Source: Streptomyces rhizosphaerihabitans (GTDB lineage: Bacteria > Actinomycetota > Actinomycetes > Streptomycetales > Streptomycetaceae). Taken from it: a DNA stretch of 64,000 nt. The DNA lies in assembly GCF_025399795.1 (NCBI RefSeq), contig NZ_JAODTZ010000015.1:113640-177639 (forward strand), written 5' to 3'. Positions within the stretch are counted from its first letter, which is position 1. Every line of letters starts with the position of its first letter. Shown piece by piece: positions 24,335 through 32,832 of this stretch. A program made the position numbers and the translations under genes. The notes below the pieces were generated by a model, which was not told where the DNA came from, ran no database searches, and saw only the letters and a program-made list of their open reading frames with translations.

Positions 24335-25588
24335 ATGGGAGGGCGCAGACCGCGGACCGGTCATGACTGGAAGCTGCTCGCGGAGTCGTGTGTGACTCTG
24401 CTGGAACGGCTGCCCGAGCTCGTCGACGAGCACGTCAGGCAGCTCACCGAGTACTCCCCCGTCTACGGACAGGTGCTGCCGTACGACCAGCAGTGGCGGG
24501 AGGCGGAGACCGCGATGCGCATCGGCATCAAGGCGATCTCCGCGCCGCGGGACTCACCGCGGCGCGATCTGGAGCACGCCGAGGAGGCGGGCCGGCGGCG
24601 GGCCCAGCAGGGGCTGCCGCTCGAACTCCTGGTGCACGCCTACCGTGCCGCCGGCTATCTGGTGTGGGACGCTCTGATGGAGAGCGCGGCGAGCCGGGAG
24701 CCCGAGCGGCTCGCGGTGCTCATGCGGTGCGCCACGATGGTGTGGTCGGCCGTGGACGCGCAGGCCACGACCGCGTCGGAGTCCTACCTCGCCACGGAAC
24801 GGGAACTGCGGCGGCGCACCGACGAACAGTTGCAGGCGCTGCTCGACGCGCTGCTGGAGGGTCAGGAGGCCCCGGGGCTCGCGGCGCGGGCGGCGGCCGG
24901 GCTCGATCTGCCCGAGCACGGACCGTACGCCGTCGTCGTGCTGCGGACGGAGCGCCACGACGGACGGGACGTCTGTGTCCGGCCGATGGTGGGGGCGGGC
25001 CTGCGGTTCATCTGGCGGATGCGGGCCGACTGCGAGATCGCGGTGGTGGCGCTGGACGCCGAACAGGGCCTGGACGAGGTGGCCCGGCTGCTGGACGGGC
25101 GGCGCTCCGGTCCGGGCGGGATCAGCCCCGTGGTCTCGGGTCTGGGCGAGCTGGGGCGGGCCCGGCGGTGGGCCGAACTGGCGCTGCGCACCTGTCCGCC
25201 GGACGCGACCGGTGTCGTACGCCTCGATCAGCGGATGCCGACGGCGCTCGTCGTGAGCCAGCCGGAGCTGGCGGGCCGGCTGGTGTCGGACGTGTTCGGG
25301 ACGTTACTGGAGCTCGAACCGGGCGACCGGGCCGTACTGATCGAAACGCTGGACATGTGGCTGGCCTGCGAGGGCTCCGCGGGACGCGCGGCCGGACGCC
25401 TGTACTGCCACCGGAACACCGTCTTCAACCGCCTGCGCCGGCTGGAACAGCTGACGTCACGTTCACTGGCCCGCCCCCGGGACCTGATCGAGATGACCTT
25501 GGCCCTGGACGCCTACCGGCTGGCGGGCGCGAGGGCGCTCACGGGGACGGGACCAGGTACGGGGACGGGGTCGGGGACGGGACGGTGA
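24335..25588 (+). CDS. PucR/CdaR-type helix-turn-helix regulator
   Basis: The 417-residue protein has an N-terminal RsbRD-like helical region (ELVDEHVRQLTEYSPVYG, GIKAISAP). A central GGDEF-like domain of the CdaR class follows. The C-terminal PucR helix-turn-helix includes LLELEPGDRAVLIETLDMWL, GRAAGRLYCHRNTVFNRLRR and LALDAYRL. Such proteins usually activate or repress adjacent catabolic or transport genes on binding a metabolite. It is divergent from the liv operon, its likely target. The C-terminus is a short TGTGPGTGTGSGTGR repeat produced by a local GGGACG repeat in the DNA. Confidence 0.85.
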   Translation: MGGRRPRTGHDWKLLAESCVTLLERLPELVDEHVRQLTEYSPVYGQVLPYDQQWREAETAMRIGIKAISAPRDSPRRDLEHAEEAGRRRAQQGLPLELLVHAYRAAGYLVWDALMESAASREPERLAVLMRCATMVWSAVDAQATTASESYLATERELRRRTDEQLQALLDALLEGQEAPGLAARAAAGLDLPEHGPYAVVVLRTERHDGRDVCVRPMVGAGLRFIWRMRADCEIAVVALDAEQGLDEVARLLDGRRSGPGGISPVVSGLGELGRARRWAELALRTCPPDATGVVRLDQRMPTALVVSQPELAGRLVSDVFGTLLELEPGDRAVLIETLDMWLACEGSAGRAAGRLYCHRNTVFNRLRRLEQLTSRSLARPRDLIEMTLALDAYRLAGARALTGTGPGTGTGSGTGR

Positions 25589-25706
25589 GACGACGGCGGC
25601 CGATGCCGGGAGGCCCGACGTCAGGCGGCCCGACGTCAGGCAACAGGCGACAGGCGAGGGCGGCGGACCGCCCGGGAGCCGAAGGGGTGGACGAACGACT
25701 CGGGCC

Positions 25707-26858
25707 TCAGACCAGGAAGTCCCGGCCGATGTTCTCCGCCACCCGTTCCAGGATCGGGCCGGCGTCGGAGATGCACTTCGCGATGTCGGGCTCGACCTCG
25801 GTGAGGGGATACGCCCGGCGGATGCCGGCCCTGCCGAGCGCCTCGGGCCTGAGCGCGAGGCGGCCGCAGACCGCGACGACCTCCTTGCCCCCGGCCCGGG
25901 CGGCCGCCGCGACCCCCGCGGGCGCCTTGCCGTGCAGGGTCTGTTCGTCGAGGGACCCCTCACCGGTGATCACCAGCGTGGCGCGTTCCAGGGCGGGCGC
26001 GAAGCCGAGCACGTCGAGCATCACCTCGATGCCGGGCCGGAAGCGGGCACCAAGGACCAGAGCCCCATATCCGACCCCTCCCGCGGCGCCCGCGCCGGGC
26101 GCCGCGGCGTACCCGGCGGCCTTCGGCCCGATCTCCTTCTCCAGGACGTCGGCGAAGTGGGCGAGGGCGATGTCCAGCACCGCCACGTCGTCGGGACCCG
26201 CGCCCTTCTGGGGGCCGTAGACGGCGGGTGCGCCCTTGGGACCCGTCAACGGGTTGTCCACGTCACTGGCGAGGACGAAGTCGACCGCGGCGAGCCGGTC
26301 GTCCAGACCGGACAGATCGGCGCTCACCACGTCACTCAGCGCGGCGCCGCCCGGAGCCACCGGCTCGCCGTCCGCGTCGAGGAAGCGCGCGCCGAGCGCG
26401 GACAGCATGCCCGCGCCGCCGTCCGTCGTCGCGCTGCCGCCCACGCCGAAGACGACGGTGCGCGCACCGGCGTCCAGCGCGGCGCGCAGCAGTTCCCCGG
26501 AGCCGTACGTCGAGGACGAGAGCGGTGCGAAGACACCCTTGGGCAGCCGCTGCAACCCGCTCGCCTCGGCCATCTCCACGACCGCGGTGTCCCCGCGCAG
26601 CGCGAACGCGGCGGTCACCTCGTCGCCCAGCGGTCCGGCGACGCGCACCTCGCGGCGCTCGAATCCGGCCGCGACCGCTGCGTCGACGGTGCCGTCGCCG
26701 CCGTCGGCCACGGGCAGCGACTCGACCACCACCTGGGGCGCGACCCGGCGCAGTCCGGCCGTCACGCGCTCCGCGACCTGTACGGCCGTCAGCGATCCCT
26801 TGAACTTGTCCGCGGCGATGAGCACGCCCGGGGTCCGATTCACTGCAGCGTCCGCCAC
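25707..26858 (-). CDS. Glycerate kinase (GarK/GlxK type)
   Basis: The 383-residue type I glycerate kinase phosphorylates D-glycerate to 2-phosphoglycerate with ATP, the last step of glyoxylate/glycerate use. Conserved blocks are LIAADKFKGSLTAVQVAE, PVADGGDGTVDA, FGVGGSATTDGGAGML, ASDVDNPLTGPKGA (usual form CDVTNPL), and LVITGEGSLDEQTLHGK. GTG at 26858 follows AAGGGGAA. No tartronate semialdehyde reductase or glyoxylate carboligase gene is nearby. It stands about 8 kb from the glyoxylate-producing malyl-CoA lyase gene. Confidence 0.92.
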   Translation of the reverse strand: MADAAVNRTPGVLIAADKFKGSLTAVQVAERVTAGLRRVAPQVVVESLPVADGGDGTVDAAVAAGFERREVRVAGPLGDEVTAAFALRGDTAVVEMAEASGLQRLPKGVFAPLSSSTYGSGELLRAALDAGARTVVFGVGGSATTDGGAGMLSALGARFLDADGEPVAPGGAALSDVVSADLSGLDDRLAAVDFVLASDVDNPLTGPKGAPAVYGPQKGAGPDDVAVLDIALAHFADVLEKEIGPKAAGYAAAPGAGAAGGVGYGALVLGARFRPGIEVMLDVLGFAPALERATLVITGEGSLDEQTLHGKAPAGVAAAARAGGKEVVAVCGRLALRPEALGRAGIRRAYPLTEVEPDIAKCISDAGPILERVAENIGRDFLV

Positions 26859-27102
26859 CTTGCATTCCCCTTGCTTCCGGGCCTTGCACACGTCAAGGCA
26901 GTCGCGCCGCTGCGACCTTAACCGGAGGGAGCCCCCGCCGTCATGCCCCTGCCCAGCCTGCGGACCGGCCCGGGACCGGCCCCGGGATCCGCCGCCGCGG
27001 AGGCGCCCGGCGCGGGCATCGGCGGCGCCGGCGGCTCCCGGAGCACCCGGTTCCGCGCCGCCCCGGCGAGCGCGCCCGCCCGGAATTGGGTAGACCGGAG
27101 CC

Positions 27103-28176
27103 ATGACCCCTGTGGGCACCGACATCGGCGACCGCGTCCTCGGGGGCTGGCTGGGCCGGATCGCGGGCAACATGCTCGGCAAGCCGGTCGAGCAGGGCGA
27201 CCACTGGACGCGGGACCGGATCGACCGCTATCTGCGGCAGGCCGACGCGCTGCCTCTGACCGACTATCTCCCCGGGCCCGCCGACGACGGTGCCGGGGGC
27301 GAGTTCGAGCTGCGGCCCGAGTGGCGCAGCTGTGTGCGCGGCCGCATCCACGGCAGTTGCCGTGACGACGACGTGGACTACGCGATCCTCGGACTCGACC
27401 TCCTGGAGACGCACGGCTTCGCGTTCAGCACCGAGCAGGTCGGTGACCTGTGGCTGCTGCGCCTTCCGTATCTCCAGACGTTCACGGCGGAGCGGGCCGC
27501 GTACCGCAACCTCGCCCAGGGGCTGAGACCTCCGGTGACGGCGACGTACGAGAATCCGTACCAGGAGTGGATCGGCGCGCTGATCCGCGCCGATGTCTAC
27601 GGCTGGACGTCCCCGGGGCGGCCACAGCGCGCGGCCTCCCTGGCCCGCCGTGACGCCGTCCTGTCGCACACCGGCAATGGCGTCTACGGCGCGATGTGGG
27701 CGGCGGCGCTGATCTCCGCGGCCTTCACCGCCCCGTCCGTCCGGGACGCTCTGGAGACGGCGCTCACCGTGATCCCCGCGAGCAGCCGCCTGGCCCGCAC
27801 GGTACGCCGGGTGGTCACGCTCCACGAGACCCGGATGACCTGGGAGGACACGCTCACCACGGTGTCCGAGGAGACCGCCGGAATGGGCTGGATCCACACG
27901 GTCCCGAACGCGGCGGTGCTGACCGCCGGGCTGCTGTACGGCGACGGCGACTTCACCCGCACCATCACGCTGACCGTCCGCGGCGGTCTGGACACCGACT
28001 CGAACGGCGCGACCGCGGGCTCCGTCGCGGGCGTCCTGTGCGGGGCGGAGGCGATCCCCCCGCAGTGGAAGGAGCCGCTGGAGAACACCGTCCGCAGCGC
28101 GGTGTTCGGCTTCGACGGCGTACGAATCACCGAGCTCGCGTCACGCACGGTCGCGCTGGCGAAAGCCGGGGCCTGA
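27103..28176 (+). CDS. ADP-ribosylglycohydrolase family protein
   Basis: The 357-residue all-helical protein has the paired metal motifs of the ARH/DraG family: GSCRDDDVDYAILGLDLL (three Asp residues, about 86-89) and GGLDTDSNGATAGSVAG near 295-310. The N-terminus RVLGGWLGRIAGNMLGKPVE is also typical. These proteins remove ADP-ribose from proteins or nucleic acids, or handle related ADP-ribosyl compounds, using two Mg ions. ATG follows CGGAG. It is divergent from the glycerate kinase gene. Confidence 0.88.
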   Translation: MTPVGTDIGDRVLGGWLGRIAGNMLGKPVEQGDHWTRDRIDRYLRQADALPLTDYLPGPADDGAGGEFELRPEWRSCVRGRIHGSCRDDDVDYAILGLDLLETHGFAFSTEQVGDLWLLRLPYLQTFTAERAAYRNLAQGLRPPVTATYENPYQEWIGALIRADVYGWTSPGRPQRAASLARRDAVLSHTGNGVYGAMWAAALISAAFTAPSVRDALETALTVIPASSRLARTVRRVVTLHETRMTWEDTLTTVSEETAGMGWIHTVPNAAVLTAGLLYGDGDFTRTITLTVRGGLDTDSNGATAGSVAGVLCGAEAIPPQWKEPLENTVRSAVFGFDGVRITELASRTVALAKAGA

Positions 28177-28320
28177 GCCGAGGGTCGGGGGCGGGGGGCA
28201 GAGTCCGGGGCGAGGGGCAGGGTCGGGGGCGGTGCCCGGGGTCGGCGCCGAGGCCGGGGACGGTGCCAGAGCCGAGGTCGGGGACGGGAGCGAGGTCCGC
28301 GCCGAGGGCGGAGCCTGATC

Positions 28321-28413
28321 CGGAGCCCGGGGACGGTGCCGGAGCCCGGGGACGGTGCCGGAGCCCGGGGACGTCGAGGTCCGGGGACGTCGAGGCCCAG
28401 GGACGTCGAGGCC
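28321..28413. repeat. G/C minisatellite: 19-bp and ~16-bp tandem units
   Basis: The unit CGGAGCCCGGGGACGGTGC occurs twice and then partly a third time. It grades into three copies of GGGACGTCGAGGYCC. The preceding 28177-28320 stretch is a looser mix of the same words (GGTCGGGG, GCCGGGGACGG). The whole 256-base gap between the glycohydrolase and NUDIX genes is this low-complexity DNA. Confidence 0.75.
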
Positions 28414-28432
28414 CGCTCGTTACCCTTCCTGA

Positions 28433-28924
28433 GTGACCACTTCGGACTTCGCCGCATACCTCGCCGGCCTGCCCCGTGTCCTCGTCGGGGCCGCCGCCCT
28501 CTTCCGCGACGCCGAGGGGCGGGTGCTCCTCGTCGAGCCGAACTACCGCGAGGGGTGGACGCTGCCGGGCGGAACGGTGGAGTCCGACGACGGGGAGAGC
28601 CCACGGCAGGGTGCGCGCCGCGAGACGGCCGAGGAGATCGGCCTCGACGTGGAGCTCGGACGACTGCTGGCCGTCGACTGGGTCCGGTGGCCGGCGCGCC
28701 CGCCGCTGGTGGCGTATCTGTACGACGGCGGTGTACTCGGCGAGCAGGACCTCAAGGCGATCCGGCTGCAGGAGGAGGAACTGCTGTCCTGGCGGTTGGT
28801 GCCGCGCGAGGAACTGGCCGCGCATCTGCCGGGCGCCTCGGGCCGTCGTGTCCTCGCCGCACTCGAGGTCCTGGCGGAGAACTCGGGAACGGCGGAACTG
28901 GAGAACGGCCACCGGGTGGGCTGA
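28433..28924 (+). CDS. NUDIX hydrolase
   Basis: The 163-residue protein hydrolyses a nucleoside diphosphate linked to another moiety; the substrate is unknown. The NUDIX box reads GGTVE then GESPRQGARRETAEEIGL, giving the REUXEEXGU core. A two-residue insertion (about SDD) lies between the first Gly and first Glu, so the box is G-x7-E rather than G-x5-E. The catalytic Glu residues are intact. The GTG start has no obvious ribosome binding site and lies directly after the G/C minisatellite. Confidence 0.85.
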   Translation: MTTSDFAAYLAGLPRVLVGAAALFRDAEGRVLLVEPNYREGWTLPGGTVESDDGESPRQGARRETAEEIGLDVELGRLLAVDWVRWPARPPLVAYLYDGGVLGEQDLKAIRLQEEELLSWRLVPREELAAHLPGASGRRVLAALEVLAENSGTAELENGHRVG

Positions 28925-29016
28925 CCCCGGGGTCCGCTCACCCGGGTCCAGCCCAGCATCGGGCTCTCGTCACACCTCGGCGGCCGAGGGCTGATCCCCC
29001 GGCCGCCGGGCCTGTG

Positions 29017-29081
29017 TTCTCGTCGTGGCTTCTCGTCGTGGCTTCTCGTCGTGGCTTCTCGTCGTGGCTTCTCGTCGTGGT
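29017..29081. repeat. 13-bp minisatellite, five tandem copies
   Basis: TTCTCGTCGTGGC is repeated five times, the last copy ending in T. It lies between the convergent NUDIX and SHOCT genes and encodes nothing in an intact frame. Confidence 0.9.
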
Positions 29082-29117
29082 CTCGTAGCGGTTTCCTCGT
29101 CGAGGACCGTGCGCGGG

Positions 29118-29393
29118 TCAGCCGAGGATCCTGCGCTTCTGTTCCTCGAACTCGGCTTCGTTGAGCACGCCCTGGGCCTTCAGGTCCCCGAGTTGCTTCA
29201 GTTGATCGATCTTGCTGGTCATGTCGTCGGCCGGCGGGGCGGGCGCCGGCGCGGCGGCGGGCGGGGGCTCCTGCTGCGGGGCTTCCTGCTGGGCCCATCG
29301 CCCCTGCTGGCGACGTGACACACGGTTCGAGACGGCGGTGGCCGTACCGGCCACCACGGCGGTGCGGGCGACCCCGCGGAGGAGACCTGGCAC
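29118..29393 (-). CDS. SHOCT-domain protein
   Basis: The 91-residue protein ends in a SHOCT domain: DDMTSKIDQLKQLGDLKAQGVLNEAEFEEQKRRILG is recognisable by the L-x-x-L-G-x-L-x-x-x-G-x-L-[ST]-x-x-E-F pattern. Before it is a Pro/Ala/Gln-rich linker and an N-terminal amphipathic or weak membrane segment (GVARTAVVAGTATAV). SHOCT domains mediate oligomer contacts and often end small membrane proteins. GTG at 29393 is preferred because AAAGGAAA precedes it; an ATG at 29420 would add nine residues. Confidence 0.8.
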   Translation of the reverse strand: MPGLLRGVARTAVVAGTATAVSNRVSRRQQGRWAQQEAPQQEPPPAAAPAPAPPADDMTSKIDQLKQLGDLKAQGVLNEAEFEEQKRRILG

Positions 29394-29435
29394 GGTGGTT
29401 TCCTTTCCGGCACGAGGCATACGGAATGAGCCCGA

Positions 29436-29452
29436 AAGGGATTCGATCCCTT
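29436..29452. promoter_or_regulatory. Hairpin AAGGGAT-TCG-ATCCCTT in the SHOCT/DUF7144 divergent gap
   Basis: Perfect 7-base arms with a 3-base loop lie 43 bases upstream of the SHOCT start, in the 252-base gap to the DUF7144 gene. It could be an operator or an RNA hairpin. It does not fold as a tRNA T-arm. Confidence 0.35.
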
Positions 29453-29645
29453 GTGTGCGCCGAATTCACTCTCAGCGCACCGGACAGATCCATTGGAGCA
29501 CCGAACGGATTCTCCCGCACATCGATCTCGGCCCCGCCCGGCGTGATTTCCGACGATCTGCCGGACCGTCATTCCCGTGGCAAGCTGAAATGTGGCCACC
29601 GGCCGTCACCGGTCTGTGGCGAGGTCTACGCAGGAGGAGCTCGCA

Positions 29646-30074
29646 ATGGCTACGACGAGTACGCACCGGCAGGGAACCGCCGGCAGTTCGGGAGCGTGGG
29701 TGTCCGGTTGGACCGCCTTCGCCGCGGTCATGATGATCTTCGGCGGTGCGATGTCCATATTCCAGGGCATCGCCGCCATCGCCAAGGACGACGTCTTCGT
29801 CACGACCAGCAACTACGTCTACAGCTTCAACCTCACGAGCTGGGGCTGGATCCACCTCACCCTCGGTGTCCTCGTCGTCCTCGCAGGCATCGCCGTGTTC
29901 CGCGGCATGCTGTGGGCCCGCATCGTCGGCATCACCCTGGCGGGCCTGGCCATGGTCGCCAACTTCATGTGGCTGCCGTACTCCCCCGTGTGGTCCAGCG
30001 TGCTGATCGCCATCGACGCCTTCGTCATCTGGGCGCTGTGCGTCGGACCCAGCCGGGACGCGCGTACCCAGTAA
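29646..30074 (+). CDS. DUF7144-family four-helix membrane protein
   Basis: The 142-residue protein has four hydrophobic helices: AFAAVMMIFGGAMSIFQGIA, LTLGVLVVLAGIAVF, IVGITLAGLAMVANFMWLPY and VLIAIDAFVIWALC. The loop KDDVFVTTSNYVYSFNLTSWGW is a hallmark of the DUF7144 family, common and often multicopy in streptomycetes. Function is unknown. ATG follows AGGAGGAGC, a strong ribosome binding site. A very stable hairpin follows the stop. Confidence 0.88.
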   Translation: MATTSTHRQGTAGSSGAWVSGWTAFAAVMMIFGGAMSIFQGIAAIAKDDVFVTTSNYVYSFNLTSWGWIHLTLGVLVVLAGIAVFRGMLWARIVGITLAGLAMVANFMWLPYSPVWSSVLIAIDAFVIWALCVGPSRDARTQ

Positions 30075-30100
30075 CCGACCGCTCTCCCAGGACTCTCCGG

Positions 30101-30140
30101 CCGGCAGCGGCCCCGCACCGAGGTGCGGGGCCGCTGCCGG
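30101..30140 (+). terminator. 19-bp perfect hairpin after the DUF7144 gene
   Basis: CCGGCAGCGGCCCCGCACC pairs exactly with its complement at 30122-30140, leaving a GA centre. It starts 26 bases after the stop and is the likely transcript end. It is the first of three large hairpins in this gap. Confidence 0.8.
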
Positions 30141-30151
30141 TTCGGCACTTG

Positions 30152-30306
30152 CCCGCCGTGCGCACGGCCCGACCCGACAGACCGGGGCCGCACGCACGGC
30201 GGGCACAGGGCCTGACGGGCGGCACGGGCACAGCCCGACCGACGGCACGCGCACGGCCGCGCCCCCGGACCTTCCGCCGATCGGCGGGTCCGGGGGCGCG
30301 GCCGTG
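30152..30306. repeat. Two further large inverted repeats in the convergent gap
   Basis: GCCCGCCGTGCG (about 30152-30163) pairs with CGCACGGCGGGC near 30190-30204. A 20-bp perfect stem pairs 30252-30271 (CACGGCCGCGCCCCCGGACC) with 30287-30306, and its loop itself holds the palindrome CCGCCGATCGGCGG. They probably serve the minus-strand DUF6325 gene as terminator, but their size and number exceed what termination needs. Confidence 0.7.
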
Positions 30307-30350
30307 GCCGGACGGCTCCGCCTTCGGCGGCTGTCCGGCATCCGTGTCGT

Positions 30351-30794
30351 CTATCCGGCGTCCGCCTCTTCGAGCGCGGCCAGCACGGCCGGCACCGGAA
30401 TGCGCCCGGAGGCGACCATCTGGGCACCGCTGCGGCGCAGGGCGGTGGCGAAGGGGGCCGCCCACACGTTCTCGTAGACCAGGATTCCGGCGGAGTTGCC
30501 GGGCTCCAGGGCCCTCCCCGCCTCCTCGATGTCGTCCTCGCCCAGCAGGCCGGAGGACACACCCTCGAAGACGGCGAGGTCGAGCGCTCCGTCTCCGTCG
30601 AAGTCGGCGATCTCCATGCCGACCACGGAGCCGTCCTTGTCCTTCCTCACGAACAAAAGGTCGAGAATCCGAATGACGCCGCGGTCCACCAGATCGACCA
30701 GGATCGGGAATCCCTCACCGGTCATTCGGTTACCGGGAAACTCCACGACCACATAGTCGATCGGTCCCATCTCGACGAATTCATCTTCGCTCAC
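30351..30794 (-). CDS. DUF6325-family protein
   Basis: The 147-residue soluble protein matches the DUF6325 pattern: GPIDYVVVEFPGNRMTGEGF, LVDRGVIRILDLLFVRKD, a variable acidic middle, SSGLLGEDDIEEAGRALEPG and LVYENVWAAPFATALRRSG. The family often occurs beside SHOCT-domain genes, as here, and has no known activity. GTG follows AGGGGTGA. The strand order differs from the SHOCT gene, so they are not one operon. Confidence 0.82.
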   Translation of the reverse strand: MSEDEFVEMGPIDYVVVEFPGNRMTGEGFPILVDLVDRGVIRILDLLFVRKDKDGSVVGMEIADFDGDGALDLAVFEGVSSGLLGEDDIEEAGRALEPGNSAGILVYENVWAAPFATALRRSGAQMVASGRIPVPAVLAALEEADAG

Positions 30795-30955
30795 GGTTTC
30801 ACCCCTGCATGGTCATGGTGGTCCCCCTGCCCCTCGTCAATGCCATTGCAGCACCGGACGGAAGCCGCCGCACTTCGGTGCGACGCCTCCCTCCAGCCGC
30901 TGACGAGCCTCCTCGCACCCCTGACGAAAGGAGCCGTTCGGGCCGGCCAGGTGGT

Positions 30956-31600
30956 TCACGCGGTCAGCTGGTAGATGCTCTTGCCCACCAGCCACAGCCC
31001 CAGGAACAGCACCAGCGACACCAACGCCTGGTCCTGGTGCCCCTCCAGCCACGCACGCAGCTTCCCGAGCCGGACATGAGCCGATCGCGGGGCGAACGTC
31101 GCGTAGATCTCCATCGTCAGGATGCTGGACGTGGCCAGCAGGACATAGCCCATCAGCGCCGCGTACGACGCGGCGTGCGAGAGGTCGGCTTCCACGACGG
31201 TGGCCGCTCCGGCCGCGACCATCCCCCACGGCTGGAGCAGCAGCGCCAGTCCCGCCGCGGACCAAGGGGAGATCCGCTCGATCCGCGACATGAAGCCGGA
31301 GGACTTGTTCCGCTTGCCGATGTTGCGGCGGGTGCGCTCCGCGTAGCAGACCATTCCGACACCGATCGCCAGTTTGGCGGCCAGGGCGGCCGTGGACGGC
31401 GAGGACTTGGGGGGCGGTGGCTGACCGCCGGTCATGAGCAGGACCGCGGCGATGATGCCGACGAACGTGGCCAGCCAGGTGAGGATGAAGGCGAGGCCCT
31501 TCCAGATTCCGTTGCGCGACGACAGCACCAGCACGAATCCGGTGACCGGCAGGGGGTCCAGGGCGATCACCAGACCGATGAGGACCAGGTCAAGGACCAT
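30956..31600 (-). CDS. GAP (Sap/sulfolipid-1-addressing, LysE-like) family membrane protein
   Basis: The 214-residue protein has six predicted helices with the family opening LIGLVIALDPLPVTGFVLVL, then WKGLAFILTWLATFVGIIAA and SPWSAAGLALLLQPWGMV. It closes with SLVLFLGLWLVGKSIYQL. Members relate to the mycobacterial Sap protein linked to sulfolipid export and to LysE exporters. The substrate here is unknown. It lies upstream of and co-directional with the DUF6325 gene, 161 bases away, and divergent from the YihY gene. Confidence 0.8.
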   Translation of the reverse strand: MVLDLVLIGLVIALDPLPVTGFVLVLSSRNGIWKGLAFILTWLATFVGIIAAVLLMTGGQPPPPKSSPSTAALAAKLAIGVGMVCYAERTRRNIGKRNKSSGFMSRIERISPWSAAGLALLLQPWGMVAAGAATVVEADLSHAASYAALMGYVLLATSSILTMEIYATFAPRSAHVRLGKLRAWLEGHQDQALVSLVLFLGLWLVGKSIYQLTA

Positions 31601-31838
31601 CGCCGCCCCCGCGTGGTCTCGCGCGGCTCACCGCCGCGGCATCGCGCATGCCTTCATCGTCGCCGCCCCCGCCCTCCTCCACAAATCCACGGTTCCGCCC
31701 GGCACACCACGTCTCGCCGCCACCCCCGTACGGCCCAGCGGTGCTCGCGTCGCGAGCACCGCGACCCCGCCGGACTGCACGCTGGCGGCGCGGTCACCCC
31801 CCGACGGGGGGCGGCCAAGGCCCGACACGGGGAGCGGA

Positions 31839-32732
31839 ATGCGCGCAGGTGAAGGACCCGGCTCGAACACCGGCGGCGGCCGGAGCCGCCTGCGCGAGCG
31901 GGCGGCGGCACTGCGGGCCCGGCTGCTGGGAATGCGCGCCGGCGCCGCGACACGGTTTCCGGTGATCACCCGCCTCTCCTCCCATCTCATCGCGGTGAAC
32001 CTGCTGGATTCCGCGCCCCGGCTCGCCGCCCAGGCCTTCCTGACCGCCGTTCCGCTGCTCTTCGTGGTCGCCTCCTTCGCCCCTCAGTCGGTACGCAAGG
32101 AGATCGTCGACTCCGTGCACGACATCCTCGGCATCACCGGCAGCGCCGACCAGCAGCTGAAGAAGGTGTACGGGGCCGACTCCGCGGGCCTGCGGCAGAG
32201 CACCGGGGCGGTCAGCCTGCTGATGGTGCTGCTGTCCGCCACCGCGTGCAGCCGGGCGATGCAGCGACTCTGCCAGCGTGCCTGGCTGCTGCCGGCCGCG
32301 AGCGCGCGGATCGCCGTCTGGCGCTGGTTCGTGTGGATCGTGACCCTGCTGGTCGTCATCGCCCTGCAGGGACCGCTGCGGACCGGCTTCGGCGTGGGGT
32401 CCTGGCTCGGCCTCCCGCTGCTCCTGGTCACCGAGGTCGGCGTCTGGTGGTGGACCCAGCACCTGCTGCTCGCGGGGCGCATCCCCTGGCTGCCACTGCT
32501 GCCCGGCGCGATCGTGACCGGAGTCGCCCTGACCGTGCTGTCGGTGATCGCCAAGGTGTACGTACCCAACGCGCTCAACCACAGCCTGGAACGCTACGGG
32601 TCGCTGGGCGCGGTCTTCACCGTGCTGTCCTGGCTGATCGGACTGTGCGTCGTCATCTCCGTGGGCATCACCGCCGGTGCCGTCATCGCGCGGGAACCCG
32701 CCATGGTCCGCCGTCCGGGTTCGCCCGATTAG
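31839..32732 (+). CDS. YihY/virulence factor BrkB family membrane protein
   Basis: The 297-residue protein has about six membrane helices. Diagnostic segments are RLAAQAFLTAVPLLFVVASF, SRAMQRLCQRAW and WLPLLPGAIVTGVALTVLSV. The family motif ALNHSLERYGSLGAVFTVLSWL is also present. The family was once called RNase BN by mistake; its transport role is unresolved. ATG at 31839 follows GGGAGCGG. It is about 100 bases upstream of the GMC oxidoreductase gene on the same strand and may share a transcript. Confidence 0.88.
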   Translation: MRAGEGPGSNTGGGRSRLRERAAALRARLLGMRAGAATRFPVITRLSSHLIAVNLLDSAPRLAAQAFLTAVPLLFVVASFAPQSVRKEIVDSVHDILGITGSADQQLKKVYGADSAGLRQSTGAVSLLMVLLSATACSRAMQRLCQRAWLLPAASARIAVWRWFVWIVTLLVVIALQGPLRTGFGVGSWLGLPLLLVTEVGVWWWTQHLLLAGRIPWLPLLPGAIVTGVALTVLSVIAKVYVPNALNHSLERYGSLGAVFTVLSWLIGLCVVISVGITAGAVIAREPAMVRRPGSPD

Positions 32733-32832
32733 CTCAACTCGCCGGACATATCGCCCAGAGCTACCTTGGTGATCGGGCCGGATCCCCCCTCCGCTGGCAG
32801 GCCCGGACCACGATCCAAGGACGGTGGCCGGC

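Noticed and set aside
29436..29500. Sequence resembling the T-arm and 3' part of a tRNA (GGGATTCGATCCC).
   Set aside because: The stem has a three-base loop, not the 5-bp stem with 7-base loop of a T-arm, and no acceptor or anticodon stems can be drawn. It could have marked an attachment site but no matching repeat was found.
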